The notes below the pieces were generated by a model. The model made no database searches, was not told the origin of the DNA, and saw only the letters and a list, made by a program, of their open reading frames with translations. A stretch of DNA of 50,356 bases from Pseudomonas sp. K2I15 (GTDB lineage: Bacteria > Pseudomonadota > Gammaproteobacteria > Pseudomonadales > Pseudomonadaceae): contig NZ_NIXO01000047.1 of assembly GCF_002204795.1 (NCBI RefSeq), forward strand, positions 1-50,356, read 5' to 3'. Each line of letters begins with the position of its first letter. Position 1 is the first letter of the stretch. This document shows positions 16,000 through 23,762 of this stretch, piece after piece. Made by a program: the position numbers and the translations under genes.

Positions 16000-17454
16000 T
16001 TAGCTCGGTCGATAAACGCGCACATTGGCATGCCCCTCACTGAGCAAATGGTGGGCATGCAGGCGACTCATCACGCCTTTGTCGCAATACAACAGGTACT
16101 GACGGCTGTCATCCAGTTCCTTGAAACGCGCATTCAATGCATAGAACGGCAGCGTTTGTACGTCGATGCCAGCAATTTCCAGCGGCTCGTCTTCAGCGGC
16201 ATCCGGGTGACGGATGTCGATGATGATCTGACCGGCCAGAGCCTCGCTGACTTCTTCGATCTGCAAATCCTGGCCCAATTCGTCGATAACCCGATCGATC
16301 GGCACCAGTTTGGCGTTCTCAAGCGCACGCTCGAGCACCGCCATGTCGAACTGTTGTTCTTCGTACTCCACGCGGTTGCGCTTGGCGTGGGTCTTGGGGT
16401 TCACCGAGATGACCCCGCAATATTCCGGCATGTGCTTGGCGAAATCCGCCGTGCCGATCTGGGTCGCCAGGTCGATGATGTCTTGCTTGTGACTGGCGAT
16501 CAGCGGGCGCAATACCAGCTTCTCGGTCACAGAGTCGATCAACGACAGGTTCGGCAGGGTCTGGCTGGACACCTGGGAAATCGCTTCACCGGTGACCAGT
16601 GCGTCGATTTCCAGCCGATCCGCGATTCGGGACGCAGCGCGCAACATCATACGCTTCAATACTACGCCCATATGACTGTTATCGACTTTCCCGAGAATTT
16701 CTCCCAGGACTTCCTCGAACGGTACGCTGACAAACAGCACCCGTTGCGAGCTGCCGTACTTCTTCCAGATGTAATGCGCGACTTCCATCACGCCCAATTC
16801 GTGGGCACGCCCGCCCAGGTTAAAGAAGCAGAAGTGGCTCATCAGCCCGCGGCGCATGATCTGGTAGGCCGCCACGGTGGAATCGAAACCGCCAGACATC
16901 AATACCAGGGTCTGTTCCAGTGCGCCCAGCGGGTAACCGCCGATGCTGTCGTGCTGGCTGTGGATCACAAACAACCGTTGGTCGCGAATTTCCATGCGCA
17001 CTTCAATTTGCGGCTCTTTCAGGGAAATTCCGGCTGCGCCGCACTCGCGACGCAGCTTGCTGCCAACGTATTTCTCTACATCCATGGAGGTGAACGGGTG
17101 CTTGCCGGCGCGTTTGCAGCGCACCGAAAACACCTTGCCCGCCAGTACATCGCCGTAGTGCTGTTTGCACTTTTCGGTGATGTCGTCGAAGTCGCCCAGC
17201 GGGTACTCGTCAACCTGCAGGAAATGCGCGATGCCCGGCACGCAGCTCAAGCGCTCGGTCATGTCCTTCAAGGCCTTGGGGTCTGTGAGGCGGGTTTCCA
17301 GTTCGAGATTGTCCCACACACCGTTCACCACCACAGCCGGGTCCAGATCGCGGAGCACGGCACGGATGTTCTTGGCCAATTGACGGATGAAACGCATCCG
17401 TACCGGTCGGCTCTTGATGGTGATCTCGGGGAATACTTTAACGATTAATTTCAT
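16000..17454 (-). CDS. thiI: tRNA 4-thiouridine synthase / sulphurtransferase ThiI
   Basis: The 484-residue protein inserts sulphur into U8 of tRNAs and can hand sulphur to ThiS for thiamine synthesis. An N-terminal ferredoxin-like and THUMP region is followed by the PP-loop VLMSGGFDSTVAAYQ (about residue 185), the cysteine in EYCGVIS (around 345) and a C-terminal rhodanese domain with Cys457 in YCDKGVMS. The presence of both cysteines and the rhodanese domain makes this the long, E. coli-like form. I chose the ATG at 17454 (MKLIVKVFPEITIKSR); the frame extends 21 codons upstream without family similarity. No strong ribosome site is visible. Confidence 0.95.
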   Translation of the reverse strand: MKLIVKVFPEITIKSRPVRMRFIRQLAKNIRAVLRDLDPAVVVNGVWDNLELETRLTDPKALKDMTERLSCVPGIAHFLQVDEYPLGDFDDITEKCKQHYGDVLAGKVFSVRCKRAGKHPFTSMDVEKYVGSKLRRECGAAGISLKEPQIEVRMEIRDQRLFVIHSQHDSIGGYPLGALEQTLVLMSGGFDSTVAAYQIMRRGLMSHFCFFNLGGRAHELGVMEVAHYIWKKYGSSQRVLFVSVPFEEVLGEILGKVDNSHMGVVLKRMMLRAASRIADRLEIDALVTGEAISQVSSQTLPNLSLIDSVTEKLVLRPLIASHKQDIIDLATQIGTADFAKHMPEYCGVISVNPKTHAKRNRVEYEEQQFDMAVLERALENAKLVPIDRVIDELGQDLQIEEVSEALAGQIIIDIRHPDAAEDEPLEIAGIDVQTLPFYALNARFKELDDSRQYLLYCDKGVMSRLHAHHLLSEGHANVRVYRPS

Positions 17455-17551
17455 GAAAACAGCGCGCGCAGGCCCAGCCGAAAAAGGGGGGCGCGGATTA
17501 TAGCGGAAATCGCTCAAGGTTTAACCAGTTAATATGCAACGGACCTTTCGC

Positions 17552-17566
17552 GCACCAAAACGGGTC
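17552..17566. promoter_or_regulatory. Candidate NtrC site upstream of glnA
   Basis: GCACCAAAACGGGTC has the GCACC-N5-GG(T/G)xC layout of an NtrC enhancer with a weak right half. It lies about 130 bases upstream of the predicted glnA start, a usual enhancer distance. A further GCACC occurs at 17623-17627. Confidence 0.45.
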
Positions 17567-17670
17567 ATAATCGAAAATTAGCGCTACATTGCGGTGCGCA
17601 ATTTCTTCCGTTTTAGCGGATTGCACCTTTATAGGGGCGTTTTTGTGGCAAAAAACCCATGTCGGGGCAC

Positions 17671-17686
17671 TGGCATGCAATTTGCT
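17671..17686 (+). promoter_or_regulatory. Sigma-54 promoter of glnA
   Basis: TGGCATGCAATTTGCT matches the RpoN consensus (TGGCAYG-N4-TTGCW) at every conserved base, with 10 bases between the GG and GC. The predicted start is near 17697, leaving a leader of about 90 bases before the glnA ATG. Confidence 0.88.
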
Positions 17687-17788
17687 CTCTTGTGAGGCAG
17701 GTTGCCTTGGTCGAGTATTCGCGCCGGCATCACCCACATTCTAAGGGCTAACTCCACTACCCCAGCCCGAAGCCACCCGGAGGACACT

Positions 17789-19195
17789 ATGTCGAAGTCG
17801 GTTCAACTCATCAAAGATCATGACGTCAAATGGATTGATCTGCGCTTCACGGACACAAAAGGCACTCAGCACCACGTGACCATGCCGGCTCGCGACGCGC
17901 TGGATGACGCCTTCTTCGAAGAAGGCAAAATGTTCGACGGTTCCTCCATTGCCGGTTGGAAAGGCATCGAAGCTTCCGACATGATCCTGATGCCGGACGA
18001 CAGCACCGCCGTACTCGACCCGTTCACCGAAGACCCAACTTTGATCATCGTCTGCGACGTGATCGAGCCTTCGACCATGCAAGGCTACGACCGTGACCCA
18101 CGTGCGATCGCCAAGCGTGCCGAGGAATACCTGAAGTCGACCGGTATCGGTGACACCGTATTCGTTGGCCCAGAACCAGAATTCTTCATCTTCGATTCGG
18201 TCAAGTTCAAGTCCGACATCTCTGGCTCCATGTTCAAGATCTTCTCCGAACAAGGTTCGTGGATGTCCGACCAGGACATCGAAGGCGGCAACAAAGGCCA
18301 CCGTCCTGGTATCAAAGGCGGCTACTTCCCGGTTCCTCCGTTCGACCACGACCACGAAATCCGTACCTCCATGTGCAACGCCATGGAAGAGATGGGCCTG
18401 GTCATCGAAGTTCACCACCACGAAGTGGCGACTGCCGGCCAGAACGAAATCGGTGTGAAGTTCAACACCCTGGTTGCCAAGGCTGACGAAGTTCAGACCC
18501 TGAAGTACTGCGTACACAACGTGGCTGATGCCTACGGCCGTACCGCTACCTTCATGCCTAAGCCTCTGTACGGCGATAACGGTTCGGGTATGCACGTTCA
18601 CCTGTCCATCGCCAAAGATGGCAAGAACACCTTCGCTGGCGAAGGTTATGCCGGCCTGTCCGACACTGCCCTGTACTTCATCGGCGGTATCATCAAACAC
18701 GGTAAGGCCCTGAACGGCTTCACCAACCCGTCGACCAACTCCTACAAGCGTCTGGTCCCAGGTTTCGAAGCTCCAGTCATGCTGGCCTACTCGGCTCGCA
18801 ACCGTTCCGCTTCGATCCGCATTCCTTACGTGTCCAGCCCTCGTGCTCGCCGTATCGAAGCTCGCTTCCCGGATCCAGCAGCCAACCCGTACCTGGCCTT
18901 CGCGGCCCTGGTAATGGCCGGCCTGGACGGTATCCAGAACAAGATTCACCCAGGCGACGCCGCCGACAAAAACTTGTACGACCTGCCGCCTGAAGAGGCC
19001 AAAGAGATCCCACAAGTGTGCGGCAGCCTGAAAGAAGCCCTGGAAGAGCTGGACAAGGGCCGTGCGTTCCTGACCAAAGGCGGCGTGTTCAGCGACGACT
19101 TTATCGATGCCTACATCGCCCTGAAAAGCGAAGAAGAAATCAAGGTCCGCACCTTCGTACACCCACTGGAATACGAGCTGTACTACAGCTGCTGA
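17789..19195 (+). CDS. glnA: Glutamine synthetase, type I
   Basis: The 468-residue protein makes glutamine from glutamate, ammonia and ATP and forms a cytosolic dodecamer. The signature FDGSSIAGWKGI is near residue 50, NGSGMHVHLS holds the catalytic region and KRLVPGFEAPV follows. Tyr397 in NLYDLPPEE is the adenylylation site used to switch the enzyme off in nitrogen excess. The ATG at 17789 has GGAGGA upstream; the frame extends further but without similarity. The sigma-54 promoter upstream and ntrB-ntrC downstream place it in the classical nitrogen regulon. A strong terminator follows. Confidence 0.98.
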   Translation: MSKSVQLIKDHDVKWIDLRFTDTKGTQHHVTMPARDALDDAFFEEGKMFDGSSIAGWKGIEASDMILMPDDSTAVLDPFTEDPTLIIVCDVIEPSTMQGYDRDPRAIAKRAEEYLKSTGIGDTVFVGPEPEFFIFDSVKFKSDISGSMFKIFSEQGSWMSDQDIEGGNKGHRPGIKGGYFPVPPFDHDHEIRTSMCNAMEEMGLVIEVHHHEVATAGQNEIGVKFNTLVAKADEVQTLKYCVHNVADAYGRTATFMPKPLYGDNGSGMHVHLSIAKDGKNTFAGEGYAGLSDTALYFIGGIIKHGKALNGFTNPSTNSYKRLVPGFEAPVMLAYSARNRSASIRIPYVSSPRARRIEARFPDPAANPYLAFAALVMAGLDGIQNKIHPGDAADKNLYDLPPEEAKEIPQVCGSLKEALEELDKGRAFLTKGGVFSDDFIDAYIALKSEEEIKVRTFVHPLEYELYYSC

Positions 19196-19224
19196 TCCGG
19201 TAGCGCCGCTTAACGTAGCGTGAC

Positions 19225-19255
19225 AAAAAAGACCTCCTTCGGGAGGTCTTTTTTT
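19225..19255 (+). terminator. Terminator of glnA
   Basis: AAAAAAGACCTCC-TTCG-GGAGGTCTTTTTTT is a 7-bp stem with a UUCG tetraloop, extended by A/T pairing and followed by a T-run. It separates glnA from the chorismate mutase gene. Confidence 0.95.
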
Positions 19256-19268
19256 GCCCGCAAAACCC

Positions 19269-19369
19269 TGTGGGAGCGGGCTTGCTCGCGAAAAATTCAA
19301 AGGCGCCGTATTTCTTCAATATTTACGCGTTATCGTTAACGACCTTCGCGAGCAAGCTCGCTCCTACAG
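19269..19369. repeat. Mixed REPIN between glnA and chorismate mutase gene
   Basis: The left arm is TGTGGGAGCGGGCTTGCTCG while the right arm is CGAGCAAGCTCGCTCCTACA. The two arms are therefore of different REP variants (GTGGGAGCGGG versus GTAGGAGCGAG). The right arm ends only 15 bases before the TTG start of the following gene. Confidence 0.82.
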
Positions 19370-19383
19370 AAGAGGGATCTGCC

Positions 19384-19920
19384 TTGAAACTCAAACTTGG
19401 GTTCATCTTGCTGGCCATCAGCACCAACGTATTCGCCGCACCACCGACTCTGGCCCCACTGCACGACAGCATCGCCGAACGCCTGGCGATTGCCGACCAG
19501 GTGGCCCTGAGCAAATGGGACAGCCACAAGCCCGTTGAAGACCGGCCGCGAGAGCAGGATGTGATCGCCAGCGTCGTCGCCCAGGCGCCGAGCTACAAGC
19601 TGGCACCGGCGCAGGCCGAGCAGTTTTTCTCGGCCCAGATCGAGGCGAACAAACTGGTGCAGTACGCCCACTTGTCCGACTGGCAGCTTCAAGGCAAGGC
19701 ACCCAACGACCCACGTCCTGATTTGGTCGGGCAGATTCGCCCTAAACTGGACCTGTTGCAAAAACGCCTGCTGCAACAACTGGCGGACTTCACGCCCGAG
19801 CGCAGCAACCCGCAATGTCCGCAATGGCTGGCCCAGGCCAATCACGCACCTGCAAACGACCCGCTGCACCAACTGGCGATGATCCGCGCCACCGCCGAGC
19901 TGTGCCTCTACAAAGGCTGA
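19384..19920 (+). CDS. Secreted chorismate mutase (AroQ-gamma type)
   Basis: The 178-residue protein has a signal peptide (MKLKLGFILLAISTNVFAA) followed by the AroQ pattern: RLAIADQVALSKWDSHKPVE, then DRPREQDVI and QAEQFFSAQIEANKLVQ. Periplasmic AroQ-gamma enzymes convert chorismate to prephenate outside the cytosol; why is not settled. I chose the TTG at 19384 because AGAGGGAT lies 8 bases upstream and the signal peptide begins there. Upstream codons are only REP sequence. It lies alone between glnA and ntrB. Confidence 0.85.
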   Translation: MKLKLGFILLAISTNVFAAPPTLAPLHDSIAERLAIADQVALSKWDSHKPVEDRPREQDVIASVVAQAPSYKLAPAQAEQFFSAQIEANKLVQYAHLSDWQLQGKAPNDPRPDLVGQIRPKLDLLQKRLLQQLADFTPERSNPQCPQWLAQANHAPANDPLHQLAMIRATAELCLYKG

Positions 19921-19923
19921 GCC

Positions 19924-19949
19924 TCAGGAAAGCCTTTTGGCTTTCCTGA
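19924..19949 (+). terminator. Hairpin behind the chorismate mutase gene
   Basis: TCAGGAAAGCC-TTTT-GGCTTTCCTGA is a perfect 11-bp stem starting 3 bases after the stop codon. There is no T-run after it, so it may be a weak terminator or a 3'-end stabiliser. Confidence 0.65.
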
Positions 19950-19966
19950 ACAGACTTCTGAAAACC

Positions 19967-19981
19967 GCACTATATTGGTGC
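19967..19981. promoter_or_regulatory. NtrC binding site upstream of ntrB
   Basis: GCACTATATTGGTGC fits the NtrC consensus closely and, from memory, equals the core of the strong NtrC site at E. coli glnA. A further TTGCACC follows at 19988-19994. It stands about 200 bases ahead of ntrB and may allow NtrC to control its own operon. The rest of 19995-20181 shows nothing clear. Confidence 0.7.
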
Positions 19982-20181
19982 GATACATTGCACCCTTCCC
20001 ACTTACCCAGCCCATTTTGGTTCGAAACTTCCCGCTGAAGCTGGCAGAACGCCACAGTTTCGCGCCTTAAACCCCCATTTCAGGGCTTTAACGCTTCTTT
20101 TCGGAGCCTTGGTTTGTTTTTTGCATTTTCCTTGTATCAGCGCATGCCTCAAGGCCGCGCCTTGCTCCAAAAGAGGTCCTA

Positions 20182-21267
20182 ATGACCATCAGCGACGCAC
20201 TGCACCGCCTGCTACTCGACAACCTGACCACCGCGACCATCCTGCTCAATGACGAACTTCGCCTTGAGTACATGAACCCGGCGGCGGAGATGCTACTGGC
20301 CATCAGCGGCCAGCGCAGCCATGGGCAATTCATCAGTGAGCTGTTCACTGAGTCGGCCGAGGCCTTGAGCTCATTGCGCCAGGCCGTGGAGCAGGCGCAC
20401 CCGTTCACCAAGCGCGAAGCGATGCTCACCGCCCTCACCGGCCAGACCCTGACCGTCGACTACGCGGTCACACCGATCCTGAGCCACGGCGCCACCTTGC
20501 TGCTGCTGGAGGTGCATCCCCGTGATCGCCTGCTGCGCATCACCAAGGAAGAGGCGCAACTGTCCAAGCAGGAAACCAGCAAGATGCTGGTGCGCGGCCT
20601 GGCCCACGAGATCAAGAACCCGTTGGGCGGGATTCGCGGCGCCGCACAGTTGCTGGCCCGCGAGCTGCCGGACGAGAACCTCAAGGACTACACCAACGTC
20701 ATCATCGAGGAAGCCGACCGCCTGCGTAACCTGGTAGACCGCATGCTCGGCTCCAACAAGCTGCCGTCGCTGGCGATGACCAACGTCCACGAGGTTCTGG
20801 AGCGCGTTTGCCAACTGGTGGAGGCCGAAAGCCAGGGTTGCATCACCTTGGTGCGCGACTACGACCCAAGCATTCCCGACGTATTGATCGACCGCGAGCA
20901 GATGATTCAGGCAGTGCTCAATATCGTGCGTAACGCCATGCAGGCCATCAGCAGCCAGAACGAACTGCGCCTGGGCCGCATCAGCCTGCGCACCCGCGCC
21001 CTGCGCCAGTTCACCATCGGCCACGTGCGCCATCGCCTGGTGACCAAGGTCGAGATCATCGACAACGGCCCGGGCATCCCTGCAGAGCTGCAGGAAACCA
21101 TCTTTTTCCCAATGGTCAGCGGCCGCCCGGACGGTACCGGGCTGGGCCTTGCCATTACCCAGAACATCATCAGCCAGCACCAGGGCTTGATCGAGTGTGA
21201 GAGCCATCCTGGCCACACCACGTTCTCGATCTTTCTGCCACTGGAACAAGGAGCCCCATCGACATGA
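20182..21267 (+). CDS. ntrB: Nitrogen regulation sensor kinase NtrB (NR(II))
   Basis: The 361-residue cytosolic kinase phosphorylates NtrC in nitrogen shortage and, with bound PII protein, dephosphorylates it. It has an N-terminal PAS domain (about residues 5-120), the H-box GLAHEIKNPLGG with His142, an N-box IVRNAMQA and the G-boxes DNGPGIP and GTGLGLAITQ. It has no membrane segment, as expected. The ntrC start overlaps its stop (ATGA), so the pair is translated in a fixed ratio. The length is usual. Confidence 0.97.
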   Translation: MTISDALHRLLLDNLTTATILLNDELRLEYMNPAAEMLLAISGQRSHGQFISELFTESAEALSSLRQAVEQAHPFTKREAMLTALTGQTLTVDYAVTPILSHGATLLLLEVHPRDRLLRITKEEAQLSKQETSKMLVRGLAHEIKNPLGGIRGAAQLLARELPDENLKDYTNVIIEEADRLRNLVDRMLGSNKLPSLAMTNVHEVLERVCQLVEAESQGCITLVRDYDPSIPDVLIDREQMIQAVLNIVRNAMQAISSQNELRLGRISLRTRALRQFTIGHVRHRLVTKVEIIDNGPGIPAELQETIFFPMVSGRPDGTGLGLAITQNIISQHQGLIECESHPGHTTFSIFLPLEQGAPST

Positions 21268-22700
21268 GCCGTAGTGAAACTGTCTGGATCGTCGATGACG
21301 ACCGTTCTATCCGCTGGGTCCTGGAGAAAGCCTTGCAACAGGAAGGCATGACCACCCAGAGCTTCGACAGCGCCGACGGGGTGATGAGCCGCCTGGCTCG
21401 CCAGCAGCCCGACGTGATCATCTCTGACATCCGCATGCCCGGCGCCAGTGGCCTGGACTTGCTGGCGCGGATTCGCGAGCAGCACCCGCGCCTGCCGGTG
21501 ATCATCATGACCGCGCACTCGGACCTGGACAGCGCTGTCGCGTCCTATCAGGGCGGTGCCTTTGAATACCTGCCAAAGCCGTTCGACGTGGACGAAGCCG
21601 TGGCGCTGGTAAAACGCGCCAACCAGCACGCCCAGGAACAGCAGAACCAGGAAGCCCCGCCGGTCCTGACCCGTACTCCGGAAATCATCGGCGAAGCGCC
21701 GGCGATGCAGGAAGTGTTTCGCGCCATCGGGCGTTTGAGCCACTCCAACATCACCGTGCTAATCAACGGCGAATCGGGTACCGGTAAAGAGCTGGTGGCC
21801 CATGCCCTGCACCGTCACAGCCCACGGGCGGCGTCGCCGTTCATTGCGTTGAACATGGCGGCGATTCCGAAGGACTTGATGGAGTCGGAACTGTTCGGCC
21901 ATGAAAAAGGCGCCTTCACCGGCGCAGCCAACCTGCGCCGTGGCCGTTTTGAACAAGCCGATGGCGGCACGCTGTTCCTCGATGAAATCGGCGACATGCC
22001 GGCCGACACCCAGACGCGCTTGCTGCGGGTACTGGCCGACGGCGAGTTTTATCGCGTAGGCGGGCACACGCCGGTCAAGGTCGACGTACGCATCATCGCG
22101 GCGACTCACCAAAACCTCGAAACCCTGGTGCATGCCGGCAAATTCCGTGAAGACTTGTTCCACCGTCTGAACGTGATCCGTATCCACATCCCACGGATGT
22201 CGGACCGCCGCGAAGACATCCCGACCCTGGCCCGTCACTTCCTCAGCCGCGCCGCCCAGGAGCTGGCCGTCGAGCCGAAGCTGCTGAAAAACGAGACCGA
22301 GGAATACCTGAAGAACCTGCCATGGCCGGGCAACGTACGCCAGTTGGAGAACACCTGCCGCTGGATCACCGTGATGGCTTCGGGTCGCGAAGTGCACATC
22401 AGCGACCTGCCGCCCGAGCTGCTGAGCCTGCCTCAGGATTCGGCACCAGTGACCAACTGGGAGCAGGCGCTGCGCCAGTGGGCCGACCAGGCTCTGGCAC
22501 GTGGCCAGTCGAACCTGCTGGACAGCGCTGTGCCGGCCTTCGAGCGGATCATGATCGAAACCGCCCTCAAGCATACCGCCGGTCGTCGTCGCGACGCCGC
22601 CGTGCTGCTGGGCTGGGGCCGCAACACCCTGACTCGCAAGATCAAGGAACTGGGGATGAAGGTCGATGGCGGTGACGATGATGAGGGCGATGAGGGCTGA
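21264..22700 (+). CDS. ntrC: Nitrogen regulator NtrC (NR(I)), sigma-54 activator
   Basis: The 478-residue response regulator activates RpoN promoters in nitrogen shortage. It has a receiver domain with Asp55 in VIISDIRMPG, an AAA+ domain with the Walker A loop GESGTGKE and the sigma-54 contact loop GAFTGA, and a C-terminal Fis-type helix-turn-helix (RRRDAAVLLGWGRNTLTRKI). The ATG overlaps the ntrB stop. Predicted targets inside this window are glnA, the region before ntrB, the nrsZ RNA directly downstream and perhaps hutU. It ends in an acidic tail. Confidence 0.97.
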   Translation: MSRSETVWIVDDDRSIRWVLEKALQQEGMTTQSFDSADGVMSRLARQQPDVIISDIRMPGASGLDLLARIREQHPRLPVIIMTAHSDLDSAVASYQGGAFEYLPKPFDVDEAVALVKRANQHAQEQQNQEAPPVLTRTPEIIGEAPAMQEVFRAIGRLSHSNITVLINGESGTGKELVAHALHRHSPRAASPFIALNMAAIPKDLMESELFGHEKGAFTGAANLRRGRFEQADGGTLFLDEIGDMPADTQTRLLRVLADGEFYRVGGHTPVKVDVRIIAATHQNLETLVHAGKFREDLFHRLNVIRIHIPRMSDRREDIPTLARHFLSRAAQELAVEPKLLKNETEEYLKNLPWPGNVRQLENTCRWITVMASGREVHISDLPPELLSLPQDSAPVTNWEQALRQWADQALARGQSNLLDSAVPAFERIMIETALKHTAGRRRDAAVLLGWGRNTLTRKIKELGMKVDGGDDDEGDEG

Positions 22701-22727
22701 CCCCGTCTCAAATCCACCGAAAACCCC

Positions 22728-22820
22728 ATGTGGGAGCGGGCTTGCTCGCGAAAACGGTGTGTCAGTCACTGGATATATTGACTGATACACCGCCTTCGCG
22801 AGCAAGCCCGCTCCCACATT
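22728..22820. repeat. REPIN downstream of ntrC
   Basis: CATGTGGGAGCGGGCTTGCT at the left and its complement ending CCCGCTCCCACATT at the right flank a centre with CAGTCACTG and TATATTGACTGATAC. It follows the ntrC stop by 27 bases. Confidence 0.9.
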
Positions 22821-22845
22821 TGCATCCGCACAAGGCTTTAAACCG

Positions 22846-22864
22846 TGCACCGCTTCAATGCACC
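22846..22864. promoter_or_regulatory. Candidate NtrC half-sites upstream of nrsZ
   Basis: TGCACC occurs twice, at 22846-22851 and 22859-22864, about 165-185 bases upstream of the predicted nrsZ start. TGCACC is the NtrC half-site, but the mirrored half (GGTGCA) is poor in both, so the call rests on position and on the downstream sigma-54 promoter. Confidence 0.4.
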
Positions 22865-22940
22865 ACGAACCGGCATCGCGCACTTATCCAACGCCTGAAA
22901 CACATGTCTTGTTAAATAAATATTAAAAGCTGAAAACGCC

Positions 22941-22963
22941 AAAGCCCCGTATTCCGGGGCTTT
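22941..22963. terminator. Hairpin between ntrC and nrsZ
   Basis: AAAGCCCCG-TATT-CGGGGCTTT is a perfect 9-bp stem with flanking A and T runs. It probably ends the ntrBC transcript so that nrsZ is read only from its own promoter. Confidence 0.75.
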
Positions 22964-23003
22964 GCGCTTTCTGAAGAATTTTTTTTGCACAACTTCACAA
23001 TTC

Positions 23004-23019
23004 TGGCACGCGCCCTGCA
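23004..23019 (+). promoter_or_regulatory. Sigma-54 promoter of nrsZ
   Basis: TGGCACGCGCCCTGCA has the GG and GC elements exactly 10 bases apart and differs from the RpoN consensus only by C for T in the TTGC box. The predicted start is about 23030, just before the first repeat module. Confidence 0.82.
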
Positions 23020-23029
23020 ATAACCCCGT

Positions 23030-23327
23030 TACTACCCAGTTTCGGGGACCTTGGTACAGGCAGGCCGAGAATCCCCTCTTTACACCCGGGGCGCTTGATG
23101 CGGATCGCGTCGCGCCCCACACCCGTTTCGGGAACCTCGGTACAGGCAGGCCGGGGATTCCCTCTTTAACACCGAAGCCTTTGGCTTCACCCCGTTTTGG
23201 GAGCCCTGGTACAGGCAGGCCGGGAACTCCCTTCTTTACACCCGGGGCTTATGAGGCAACTCGCCCATAGCCCCAGCCCGTTTTGGGAACCTTGGTACAG
23301 GCAGGCCGGGGATTCCCTCTTTTATTG
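23030..23327 (+). ncRNA. nrsZ: NrsZ nitrogen-regulated small RNA, four-module form
   Basis: No protein is encoded here. From the sigma-54 promoter on, four 33-base modules occur, each a short stem around a conserved loop containing TGGTACAGGCAGGCC and followed by a pyrimidine tract. Smaller hairpins alternate between them. In P. aeruginosa the RNA NrsZ is known to be made from a position next to ntrC, to depend on NtrBC and RpoN, and to be processed into three similar modules that affect rhamnolipid production and swarming. Position, promoter and modular build all agree; identity is inferred from these, not from a sequence search. The RNA may end at TCTTTTATT after module 4. Its ends are predictions. 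Confidence 0.78.
23044..23317 (+). repeat. Four 33-base hairpin modules within nrsZ
   Basis: Modules lie at 23044-23076, 23130-23162, 23199-23231 and 23285-23317, at steps of 86, 69 and 86 bases. Their outer stems are GGGGA/TCCCC, GGGAA/TTCCC, GGGAG/CTCCC and GGGAA/TTCCC, so bases change on both sides together. Linker hairpins are at 23088-23118 (GGGGCG/CGCCCC), 23174-23188 (GAAGCC/GGCTTC) and 23244-23274 (GGGGCT/AGCCCC). Confidence 0.9.
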
Positions 23328-23762
23328 CTCCTGGAGATGGATCTCCAACCGCCAGCGTCCTTCGACCTTCCCCCCCGACCATTCCCCGCGCAACGGCCGA
23401 GCCGCCACCAGGTTGAGCAGCAAGCCGCCATCGGTCTCGCGTACCCGCCAGTTCACGTCCTTGTCATTGACCTTCAACTGCCCGCCCTGCGCCTTGCCGA
23501 GCGCGTCGAACAACAGCGCCACGGTACCGTCGATATGCTCGCCGTGCAGCTTGGGTTCGCTGTTGAACCACACCACCACGCCATCGGCGACAGGCTCGAC
23601 CTGCTGCAGCTCAACCGGGTCTGGCGTGGTCAGCCGGCCGATCATCAGGCCCACCATCAAGCCGACAATCGCCAACGAGCCCAAAACCCGTGGCAATAGC
23701 TTCGGCCTGGGGTCTTCTTCAGGGGTAGAATGCAGCGCATCTTTGCCTTCGGAGCCGTGCAT
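23322..23762 (-). CDS. Membrane-anchored hypothetical protein
   Basis: The 146-residue protein has a charged N-terminus, one transmembrane helix (VLGSLAIVGLMVGLMIGRL, about residues 26-45) and a roughly 100-residue domain outside the cytosol (VVVWFNSEPKLHGEHIDGTV and later VNWRVRETDGGLLLNL). I do not recognise a named domain. A similar small gene stands between ntrC and trmL in other pseudomonads. Its ATG shares a CATG with the divergent trmL start. Upstream AAGGAT is 10 bases away, acceptable as a ribosome site. If the true start is internal, the TTG in KLLPR is the next choice. The stop codon falls at the end of nrsZ. Confidence 0.72.
   Translation of the reverse strand: MHGSEGKDALHSTPEEDPRPKLLPRVLGSLAIVGLMVGLMIGRLTTPDPVELQQVEPVADGVVVWFNSEPKLHGEHIDGTVALLFDALGKAQGGQLKVNDKDVNWRVRETDGGLLLNLVAARPLRGEWSGGKVEGRWRLEIHLQEQ

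Noticed and set aside
17455..17788. TPP riboswitch upstream of thiI or in the glnA leader
   Set aside because: I found no thi-box (CTGAGA type) or P4/P5 pattern; the gap is explained by the glnA sigma-54 promoter and NtrC-like sites.
23037..23320. Regular repeats that might be a CRISPR array
   Set aside because: Repeats are only four, unevenly spaced, and each is a hairpin with changing stems. The linkers themselves are hairpins, no cas genes are near, and a sigma-54 promoter leads into the region. A modular small RNA explains it better.
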